NCBI GenBank assembly: GCA_030452275.1
Contig: JAKDMR010000026.1
Coordinates: 1 to 12,998, forward strand
Source of the DNA: Candidatus Nitrosocosmicus sp.
GTDB lineage: Archaea > Thermoproteota > Nitrososphaeria > Nitrososphaerales > Nitrososphaeraceae
Length of the DNA: 12,998 bases
Reading direction: 5' to 3'
Part shown: positions 7,476 through 12,998 of the stretch, piece after piece
How positions within the stretch are numbered: the first letter of the stretch is position 1
Layout: each line of letters starts with the position of its first letter
Made by a program: the position numbers and the translations under genes
The notes under the pieces: model-generated
Seen by the model: the letters and a program-made list of their open reading frames with translations, nothing else
What the model was told of the DNA's origin: nothing
The model's database searches: none

Positions 7476-8543
7476 CTACTCCAAAACCAATAAAGAGTTA
7501 ATACGTTCTGGCGTCAAATTATATCGCTTACCATATGCAATTCTTTTGATGTTGTCCCATTCAAATTCAGCGGTTATAATAAAGTAAAAAATTGTACCAA
7601 TCGACAATGCGATATTCTTTAATTTTCTTACATAATGATTGTTTATGTATTTATCCATAGCAACTTCAAAATCAATTAGGTTATGTGTTTTCAAATAATT
7701 ATCTAAAAGATCATCAAATTTTATGTGTTCATTAATTCTGTTTACAAAATCTTCAATGCTGTTTGATGAAAAAATTTCCAATAGTTTTTCAATCGGAACT
7801 TTTCCCTCTTCGATAAGATGTTTTTTGACGAGATCTCTATCAAGATTTGAATCTTTTCCTTTTAGTAAGGTCAGAATATTTTTCTTATCTATTTGGGTAC
7901 GAAACATATCTCGCGCTATTCCCTCGTCACCTTGGAAGAATTTGATACTTTCTAGAAGGTTTATGTAGTAAAAAGACAAAAGTTCAGTCATCATTGGACT
8001 TATATCTGATGTCTTTTGATAGGTATCAAGATTTTGAATCAATATCGTTCCGTACTTGTACTTTACTAATTGATTAACAACGCCTTCTACTGTAGGCTGA
8101 GACAATATTATTTTCATCTCGTCATGTGGAATATTACCTGCAGTGATTCCAGCCGGAAAATTACGACTAGATACCAAGAAGGGTTCTGTTTCTGTAATTG
8201 TACGCCCTATGACCTTGGAGGACAGAATGAGTTCAATGTTATGAATATCCCATTTCGAGAAATAAGCTCTGATAGATTGTTTTCCACTAAAAGGAGTAGC
8301 TTCAAGCGCTATCTTATTGACTTCGACTAAATGCCGATTAATAGCAACTTCTAACAGTTCGGGAGGCGAGTAAAGAGCAGCTGCTCGGTCAATTTCAGGT
8401 CCATACCATGTTGATTCCAACATCCGTGCGACCTCTCCTACATCCTCAGCTTTGACTAGACTCTGAACAAAATCATGTGAAAGGAAATTGGTTGAAATTG
8501 CTTGCAATCTTCCAAACGAAGATGAATATGATGATGTGGCCAT
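7476..8543 (-). CDS. atpC: A/V-type ATP synthase subunit C (d-like, rotor cap)
   Basis: The 355-residue soluble, mainly helical protein is the size expected for subunit C/d. This funnel-shaped subunit links the central shaft (D and F) to the c-ring. Visible family features are the early helix with a short loop (LVKAEDVGEVARMLESTWYGPEI, about 30-51), the internal repeat of three helical modules, and the C-terminal block EWDNIKRIAYGKRYNLTPERINSLL near 328-352. The last of these matches the conserved ENIRxIxxGKxxGLxxExI ending. It begins four bases after atpE, so translational coupling is likely. Its 3' end carries the ribosome site for atpF. Confidence 0.93.
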   Translation of the reverse strand: MATSSYSSSFGRLQAISTNFLSHDFVQSLVKAEDVGEVARMLESTWYGPEIDRAAALYSPPELLEVAINRHLVEVNKIALEATPFSGKQSIRAYFSKWDIHNIELILSSKVIGRTITETEPFLVSSRNFPAGITAGNIPHDEMKIILSQPTVEGVVNQLVKYKYGTILIQNLDTYQKTSDISPMMTELLSFYYINLLESIKFFQGDEGIARDMFRTQIDKKNILTLLKGKDSNLDRDLVKKHLIEEGKVPIEKLLEIFSSNSIEDFVNRINEHIKFDDLLDNYLKTHNLIDFEVAMDKYINNHYVRKLKNIALSIGTIFYFIITAEFEWDNIKRIAYGKRYNLTPERINSLLVLE

Positions 8544-8547
8544 TTTG

Positions 8548-9108
8548 TCAAATCATTTTTTCATAGAGGAAGTTTTTAACTTCGTCTTCATGGTTTTCCA
8601 ATAACTCCTCAAATGTAAGATCTATTTCTCTACCCTGTGATTTATCTACGGCTACGATTCCTCCCATAGTAGAGATGCTAGATCCGATTGTGACTTTCAT
8701 TTCCTTCAAGTACGGAGTGTCAGACTCCCTACATTTTATGATAATGTCATCACCGAGGTGTTTTTTTGCAAAAAGGATCATTTTCTCCAGAGTTTTTTTG
8801 TAATCAGCCTTTTTGGTATAATTCTTCAACTCCTGCTTTATAGCGTCCAATGCAGTACTCATATTCATATTAATTGCATCAAACAGAATTTTCTTTGCTT
8901 CCAATCGTGCACTTTCAGTGATTCTCGCAAATTCTCTCTGAGATTTATTCTCAGATTCATTTTCATATTTTTCTTTTATTTCTATTAATTTTTCATTTTT
9001 GATTTGAGCTATTCTATTTTTTTTTTCATCCAACAAAGAATTGAGGATAGCTAATTCTTTCTTTTTTCTATCCTGGATTTCTTCTTCAAATGTATTGAGG
9101 GCAGACAT
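8548..9108 (-). CDS. atpE: A/V-type ATP synthase peripheral stalk subunit E
   Basis: The 186-residue peripheral stalk subunit has a long charged N-terminal helix (about 1-100) that pairs with the small coiled-coil subunit. Its globular C-terminal domain (about 105-186) binds the head. The C-terminal domain shows the family pattern around GGIVAVDKSQGREIDLTFEELLENHEDEVKNFLYEKM, similar to the GGVxxxxxdGxixvdnTLexRl block of E subunits. No membrane segment or signal peptide is seen. The ATG at 9106-9108 follows the atpK stop by 15 bases. No strong Shine-Dalgarno sequence is visible. The length is typical (about 180-200). Confidence 0.93.
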   Translation of the reverse strand: MSALNTFEEEIQDRKKKELAILNSLLDEKKNRIAQIKNEKLIEIKEKYENESENKSQREFARITESARLEAKKILFDAINMNMSTALDAIKQELKNYTKKADYKKTLEKMILFAKKHLGDDIIIKCRESDTPYLKEMKVTIGSSISTMGGIVAVDKSQGREIDLTFEELLENHEDEVKNFLYEKMI

Positions 9109-9123
9109 TTGATTTTTCTATTC

Positions 9124-9465
9124 TTATAGTATTCCTAGTAATAGGATAATACCAAGGACGAAACCAATGATCCATAGAGTTTCAGGGATAACGAAGAAGA
9201 ATAGAACCTGACCAAATTTTTCAGGCTTTTCTGCAATTATACCCATACCGGCTGCACCAATTCCTTGTTGGGCATTTCCAGTACCTATTAATCCTCCTGC
9301 TATAGCAATTGCAGCAGCAACAGCTAGCAGTGATTTATTTAAACCGGCATCTCCAGTCGCGTTTTCTTGTGCAAAAGCTTGAGGTGTCAAGAGCGTAAAA
9401 GCCAACAATGCAGCGCCTGCTATTACAGGTATCATAAATAACTTTGAATAACGAGATTGTTTCAT
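9124..9465 (-). CDS. atpK: A/V-type ATP synthase subunit K (c-ring proteolipid)
   Basis: The 113-residue rotor-ring subunit is the first gene of the operon. Residues 1-33 look like a cleavable signal peptide: a basic start, a hydrophobic core and an Ala-x-Ala site at AFA-QEN. The mature part is one helical hairpin. Its first helix is Gly/Ala-rich (about 45-73, GGLIGTGNAQQGIGAAGMG), then a polar loop (EKPEKFG), and a second helix is at 85-112. E95 in VIPETLWIIG is the ion-binding carboxylate. The residue after the ET pair is Leu rather than the Gln seen in the archaeal PETQ form, which slightly favours protons over sodium. That is inference. The ATG start fits a leaderless transcript from the TATA box at 9491-9498. 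Confidence 0.95.
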   Translation of the reverse strand: MKQSRYSKLFMIPVIAGAALLAFTLLTPQAFAQENATGDAGLNKSLLAVAAAIAIAGGLIGTGNAQQGIGAAGMGIIAEKPEKFGQVLFFFVIPETLWIIGFVLGIILLLGIL

Positions 9466-9490
9466 TAATAATTAAAGACCTGCGGTGGCA

Positions 9491-9498
9491 TATTAATA
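9491..9498 (-). promoter_or_regulatory. TATA box of the ATP synthase operon
   Basis: TATTAATA, which reads the same on both strands, is centred about 29 bases before the atpK ATG, with an A/C-rich stretch upstream of it on the minus strand that could serve as the TFB-binding element. The spacing predicts transcription starting at or just before the ATG, so the mRNA would be leaderless or nearly so. It is the only good promoter before the first gene, and the tight spacing downstream makes it the probable source of the whole operon mRNA. Confidence 0.6.
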
Positions 9499-9990
9499 GG
9501 TTTTTTTAAAATAATCCCGAATTCTCTGAGTTTTGTTAGATTATGTAATTATACAGACCAAATCTCCTAAATTTATGAATTTGATGATTCTACTACTTGG
9601 TTTGAAGCGAAAATAAAAAGAAATTTAATTTTGGTCTTTACAAAAAGAGGTGGGAAAAGGCAATGATTTTATCAAAATGATATCGATTTCCAAATGTTAC
9701 AACTACTAGGATATTGAAAAAATTATTAGCAAAGTAAAGTAATTCTTTGAAATGAAAATTCAGATTTAATAACTAGGCCAATCGCTCGAGGTCCAAGGTA
9801 GTAAGCATAAATCAAAAGATCTGAAATTACCCTCTTCAAATGATGAGGTAACAAGATCGTTATCACATTATTTCAATTCTTTATCCAAACCAAACCTTGT
9901 GAATCAGCATCAATTTTGGGTCTAAGACTAATTTTTGAAGTTTTTGACTAAACAAATTAAAGCTAAATAAAATAATTTGTAGAAAATACT
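9499..9990. other. Intergenic region between atpK and the methyltransferase gene
   Basis: This is about 490 bases of AT-rich DNA between two divergent genes. I find no ORF worth naming on either strand; the minus-strand frame over 9881-10093 is mostly a shadow of the methyltransferase start. There is no tRNA-like cloverleaf or T-loop motif. One imperfect inverted repeat, TTACCCTC at 9827-9834 against GAGGTAA at 9845-9851 (one bulged C), could be a small hairpin or a binding site. The region is longer than two leaderless promoters need, so upstream regulatory elements or a small RNA are possible but not shown. Confidence 0.5.
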
Positions 9991-9992
9991 CT

Positions 9993-10000
9993 TTTATAAA
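9993..10000 (+). promoter_or_regulatory. TATA box of the methyltransferase gene
   Basis: TTTATAAA is a near-ideal archaeal TATA box. Its centre predicts transcription from about 10022-10024. That is downstream of the first possible start (TTG at 10011) and about ten bases before a second in-frame TTG at 10032, so it argues that translation may begin at 10032. Confidence 0.5.
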
Positions 10001-10010
10001 ATAACCTAAC

Positions 10011-10949
10011 TTGATAGTTAATAGAACAATCTTGTTAAAAAGTATCCTGGGGCTAATCATTCTATCAATTATTAGACGGAATGAGCATGACATTGCGAAT
10101 GTATATGATACATTCTCAAATCTAATGAGAATTGCTACTGGAGGAAGGTTGCTAAATTTTGGATACTGGACAAAGGAAATTACAAACCCGCTCCAAGCAC
10201 AGATACAACTGACAAAATTATTTGGAATCTACGGTTCTTTTGATACAGCTCAAACAATATTAGATGTAGGAAGTGGTTTTTCCATTCCGGCAATGCATTG
10301 GATTCATAGTTACTCCGATGTAAAAATATATTGCCTAAACATTAGTCTAAAACAACTAAAGAGTGCAAATTCTGAAATAGGCAAAAATCAATCTCATGAA
10401 GATGTCACAGGCAACCCATACTTGGCTGCAGATATTGGTGATAGAATATTTCATATTAATTCAACTTCAACATCAATGCCGTTTAGAAACGAGAGTGTGG
10501 ACAGAATAGCAGCATTTGAATCAGCTCAGCATTTTAAACCTCTTGCCCAATTTATACATGAATCAAAACGTATCCTAAAGTATTCGGGACAGCTTATTCT
10601 GGCAATGCCAGTAATAGCCAATAAATCAGATCTGCTACCGTTTTCGAATACCTATAATCTTGGGATACTTGCAGTAACGTGGGCTTCTGAACATTATAGC
10701 GTTAGAATGCTGGAATCCTTGCTTCTTGAGGATGACTTTGAATTATCAAATATAGACTATATTGGGGAGAACATCTATGGCCCCTTGGCCGAATTCTACA
10801 TACAAAACCGCGATAAATTAAGGTCTGAGATAATCAAAGAATACCCCAAGTTTCTTGAAATAATCCTTTATAAATCCATGGTAAAAATGAAGATTGAATC
10901 TGATAAGAATTTTATTGAATATGTTCTAATAAGGGCCACAAAGAGGTAA
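10011..10949 (+). CDS. Class I SAM-dependent methyltransferase
   Basis: The predicted 312-residue methyltransferase uses S-adenosylmethionine; the acceptor is unknown. Motif I is LDVGSGFSIP at 84-93. The motif II region MPFRNESVDRIAAFESAQHF is at 156-175. Motif III lies in ESKRILKYSGQLILAMP at 184-200. The lead-in NVYDTFSNLM...LNFGYW (30-53) and the ESAQHF block resemble the UbiE, sterol and tocopherol type of small-molecule methyltransferases, so a lipid or quinone substrate is a reasonable guess. The N-terminus has a short hydrophobic run (LLKSILGLIILSII) that may touch the membrane. The first start is TTG, bounded by an in-frame stop at 10002-10004. The TATA box position favours the in-frame TTG at 10032, which would remove seven residues. 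There is no operon partner on either side. Confidence 0.85.
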   Translation: MIVNRTILLKSILGLIILSIIRRNEHDIANVYDTFSNLMRIATGGRLLNFGYWTKEITNPLQAQIQLTKLFGIYGSFDTAQTILDVGSGFSIPAMHWIHSYSDVKIYCLNISLKQLKSANSEIGKNQSHEDVTGNPYLAADIGDRIFHINSTSTSMPFRNESVDRIAAFESAQHFKPLAQFIHESKRILKYSGQLILAMPVIANKSDLLPFSNTYNLGILAVTWASEHYSVRMLESLLLEDDFELSNIDYIGENIYGPLAEFYIQNRDKLRSEIIKEYPKFLEIILYKSMVKMKIESDKNFIEYVLIRATKR

Positions 10950-11070
10950 GGAATTTCAAATCAAACATGACCGGAAGTATAAACAATAACGCAATAATTA
11001 GAAAAAAAATTGTGTCAAAATTACAAAATTACCTTTCTAAAATCAATCCATATTACTAAAAGTTAGAATG

Positions 11071-11084
11071 TACCTCCTGAGGTA
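11071..11084. repeat. Short palindrome TACCTC-CT-GAGGTA
   Basis: This is a perfect 6-base inverted repeat with a 2-base spacer in the gap before the ABC ATPase gene. It has the size of a half-site pair for a dimeric regulator, but it lies about 170 bases before the start codon, far for a direct operator. Confidence 0.3.
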
Positions 11085-11113
11085 TCAATCCCATACATAA
11101 AGAGAGCATGGCA

Positions 11114-11153
11114 GGTAGGAGCTAAACACGCAAATTAATATCATGTTCCTACC
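11114..11153. repeat. Inverted repeat GGTAGGA / TCCTACC
   Basis: Perfect 7-base arms at 11114-11120 and 11147-11153 enclose a 26-base AT-rich loop. The match extends to nine bases with one mismatch towards the loop. No T-tract follows on the plus strand, so it is not an obvious terminator for the methyltransferase gene. Confidence 0.35.
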
Positions 11154-11176
11154 CAAAATGTAATTGAAAATAAACC

Positions 11177-11224
11177 AACTTGTTAATCTAAATTCCCAAC
11201 AAGTATAAATTCAAATAAACTTGT
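11177..11224 (+). promoter_or_regulatory. Promoter with three alternating ACTTGT elements (possible operator)
   Basis: AACTTGTT at 11177-11184, its reverse complement AACAAGT at 11198-11204 and AACTTGT at 11218-11224 are spaced 21 and 20 bases apart, close to two helical turns. A TATA-like TATAAAT at 11204-11210 lies between the second and third copies. It predicts transcription near 11232-11234, shortly before the TTG at 11250. Sites on either side of a TATA box suit a repressor that blocks TBP or polymerase. The regulator is unknown. Confidence 0.35.
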
Positions 11225-11249
11225 AGCTGATATCAGATAGAAGTTAATT

Positions 11250-12194
11250 TTGGCCCATTCAAGATCTGATCCATGTATATCGGTATTCCATTTAAGAAAA
11301 AAATACGGTAATAAAACTGCCCTAGATGGAGTATCCTTCGACGTTAAGTACGGTAAAGTGTTTGGATTCATGGGTCCGAATGGTGCTGGTAAAAGTACAA
11401 CCATAAAAATCCTCACAACCCTATTACTACCCTCATCAGGAAATGTAAAGATTTTTGGTTTGGATGTTAACAAGTCTTCCTCAGCGATTAGGAAGAGAAT
11501 AGGAGTGGTATCTCAACAACCGAGCTCAGAGGCCAACTTAACCGTGGAGAGGGCGATGGAATTGTACGGATTAATGTGGGGAATAGAGCGAACCAAAAGG
11601 AAAGAGAAAATCAATGAAATAATTGAATCATTTGATCTACAAGAAATTAGAAATATCAAAAATGACGAATTGTCAATTGGCCAAAAAAGACAAGTACAAG
11701 TTACTAGAGAATTCATTCATGAAATGGACCTGTTGTTTCTGGACGAGCCCACAGTTGGACTTGACCCTTCAGCTCGCAGAGTTCTACTGGATTATATAAA
11801 AACCCAAGTGAAATCAGGACTTACTGTGTTTTTTACAACACATGTAATGGAGGAGGCTGAATATTTGTGTGACGAATTGGCGATCATTAATAGAGGCAAA
11901 ATAATTGCCTTTGATACTCCTCTAGGGTTGAAAAAAAAATATGGTAAAGAAAATATAATCCAAATCCAGTTAAAAGAAAAGATTTCTGAGTCAATTTTGG
12001 AATTGGCAGCAAATATTTCGCCTAATTCCCAAATTATAAAAGACGGGGAAAATGGCCTTAAAATATCCTCGATAGATTCCCAAAACACTTTAACTAAATT
12101 GATTGAAAACTTTACAATAAAAGGAATAAAAATAATTAATGTGTCGATTAGTTCACCTTCGTTGGAAGATGTATTTTTGACGATGGTAAAATAG
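11250..12194 (+). CDS. ABC transporter ATP-binding protein, DrrA/CcmA-like
   Basis: The 314-residue ATPase would power an ABC-2 type exporter. The Walker A motif GPNGAGKS is at 42-49, with the Q-loop Gln at 89 (VVSQQ). The signature LSIGQ at 141-145 has Ile in place of the usual Gly at the third position. Walker B LLFLDEP is at 161-167, then the D-loop (GLDPSARR) and the switch His at 198 (FTTHVMEEAE). The C-terminal extension ends in SSPSLEDVFLTMVK, which is typical of DrrA-like ATPases of drug, lipid or polysaccharide exporters. The start is TTG; the next in-frame Met lies inside Walker A and cannot be used. Its likely permease lies immediately downstream but on the opposite strand, with only 14 bases between the two stop codons. 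The substrate cannot be deduced. Confidence 0.93.
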   Translation: MAHSRSDPCISVFHLRKKYGNKTALDGVSFDVKYGKVFGFMGPNGAGKSTTIKILTTLLLPSSGNVKIFGLDVNKSSSAIRKRIGVVSQQPSSEANLTVERAMELYGLMWGIERTKRKEKINEIIESFDLQEIRNIKNDELSIGQKRQVQVTREFIHEMDLLFLDEPTVGLDPSARRVLLDYIKTQVKSGLTVFFTTHVMEEAEYLCDELAIINRGKIIAFDTPLGLKKKYGKENIIQIQLKEKISESILELAANISPNSQIIKDGENGLKISSIDSQNTLTKLIENFTIKGIKIINVSISSPSLEDVFLTMVK

Positions 12195-12208
12195 GGGAGG
12201 TTTATTAG

Positions 12209-12982
12209 CTAGACTTTAATCCTCAACATTGAAACTGAAGCAACAGAGAAAGCAATTAGTGCAAGAACAGTAATTATGATTACTTCAAGGTTAACAAAGT
12301 CTGATACTTGAGCATAGACTCCTGCACGGGTTATGTCAACAATGTAGGTCAACGGATTAATGTAGAAAACTGTTCTTAAGGGTTCAGAAAGGCCTTCCGC
12401 CGGGTAAAAGGTAGAACTTGCAAACGCGAAAAATAGAAAAATGCCATTGCTTATCACATTGAATCCTTCACTACTCTTCAACCTTGTTGAAATTATGATG
12501 GTAAACGATCCGAAAAAGATCGCCCCAATGATTATGGCATATAGCGCATACGGTATGCTCCACAAAGTAGGGTGGGCACTCCCAAGTATTGTAGGAAGTC
12601 CTATTATCAAGATTAATGATGCGCTTGTCAATCCCATAAGCATGATTGTTACCAAATTACTGAATATGTATTGAATTTTGGTAAAAGGCATTACCAATAT
12701 TTGTTGGAACATACCATTCCTCTTATCGTTCCAAACAATACTTCCGGCTACTGTACTACTATTCATAACATTGAATCCAATCATCCCAACAGCTAAAAAT
12801 GACGGATAACTAACTAGTATTTCCCCTAGTCTAATCCCTTGATTTCCAAGTAGCGCAGAATAAGCATATCCTGATATAAAGATATAAAAAATTGGAAAGA
12901 TTATTTGCCAAATTAGGAAGACTTTATCAATAGATGCAATTAAATTTCTGCTTTGTATCCTAATTCCTTATCCTCTCATCAT
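12209..12982 (-). CDS. ABC-2 type permease, 5' end interrupted by in-frame TAA
   Basis: This is a membrane subunit of an ABC-2 exporter. Conserved blocks are NDKRNGMFQQILVMPF just before the central helices, and FYPAEGLSEPLRTVFYINPLTYIVD before the last helix. Five or six hydrophobic segments are visible. The intact frame is open from 12967 to 12209 (252 residues, a normal length) and includes the first helix (VFLIWQIIFPIFYIF), but it contains no ATG, GTG or TTG before 12784. Starting at 12784 gives only 191 residues and loses that helix. Upstream in the same frame is ATG-ATG at 12977-12982 with AGGGAG before it, but a TAA at 12968-12970 follows after four codons. It is therefore a nonsense-interrupted gene, an error in the sequence, or a gene using a rare start such as ATT. 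Confidence 0.8.
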
Positions 12983-12998
12983 TTTGCTCCCTGTTTCT

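Larger units (their letters stand above)
10950..11249. other. Non-coding gap before the ABC ATPase gene
   Basis: This 300-base AT-rich gap has only one short frame of note, a 30-codon ORF from the ATG at 10967, which I do not consider convincing. It does contain a cluster of inverted repeats: TACCTC and GAGGTA two bases apart at 11071-11084, GGTAGGA and TCCTACC at 11114-11153, and the ACTTGT series at 11177-11224. The last of these lies around the probable promoter of the ABC ATPase gene. Confidence 0.45.

Noticed and set aside
9466..10010. Possible tRNA or structured RNA gene in the divergent intergenic region
   Set aside because: I looked for a T-loop motif and paired acceptor arms and found none.
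9881..10093. Minus-strand 70-residue ORF before the methyltransferase
   Set aside because: It overlaps the methyltransferase start and promoter, is of low complexity (Phe, Leu, Ile, Lys) and has no motif or TATA support.
10967..11059. 30-codon plus-strand ORF after the methyltransferase
   Set aside because: It is short, lysine/asparagine-rich as expected of random AT-rich DNA, and lacks a ribosome site or clear feature.
12441..12674. Plus-strand 77-residue ORF inside the permease gene
   Set aside because: Its hydrophobic look is the complement of membrane-helix codons in the permease; there is no independent support.

Overview
The window looks like chromosomal DNA of an archaeon, most likely an ammonia-oxidising Thaumarchaeota (Nitrososphaerota) lineage. 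The reasons are a complete archaeal A/V-type ATP synthase operon, AT-rich DNA, short archaeal TATA boxes placed about 25-30 bases before apparently leaderless starts, T-tract terminators and frequent TTG starts. The domain assignment is strong. The phylum is inferred from overall protein character without any database comparison, and I cannot name the genus. Layout from left to right: positions 1-189 are non-coding and hold a two-part inverted repeat. At 190-402 (+) lies a small single-span membrane protein. At 495-647 (-) lies a 50-residue Cys/His-rich zinc-ribbon-like protein, too short for many gene callers. T-tracts for both transcripts sit between these two convergent genes. From 9465 down to 730 (-) lies the ATP synthase operon. 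In transcription order it is atpK (membrane rotor ring), atpE, atpC, atpF, atpA (catalytic), atpB (non-catalytic), atpD (rotor shaft), an unannotated membrane micro-ORF of about 51 codons, atpH/G (peripheral stalk) and atpI (membrane stator with the proton-path arginine). Gaps are only 1-19 bases, so this is probably one transcript driven by the promoter at about 9491-9498. Together the products form a rotary machine that couples ion flow across the membrane to ATP synthesis or hydrolysis. All core subunits look intact. The order K-E-C-F-A-B-D-(sORF)-H-I is a permutation of the familiar H-I-K-E-C-F-A-B-D order. Positions 9466-10010 form a divergent intergenic region with the operon promoter and a TATA box for the plus-strand gene. 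At 10011-10949 (+) lies a class I SAM-dependent methyltransferase with a short hydrophobic N-terminus. Positions 10950-11249 are non-coding with several inverted repeats, including three alternating ACTTGT elements around a TATA box. At 11250-12194 (+) lies a DrrA-like ABC transporter ATPase. At 12209-12982 (-) lies an ABC-2 permease that runs towards the ATPase rather than beside it in the same direction, and its natural ATG is followed after four codons by an in-frame TAA. The points most worth a second look are the micro-ORF inside the ATP synthase operon, the small Cys/His protein after atpI, the convergent ATPase/permease pair, and the broken or unusually started permease. I see no CRISPR array, insertion sequence, rRNA, tRNA or evident defence system.
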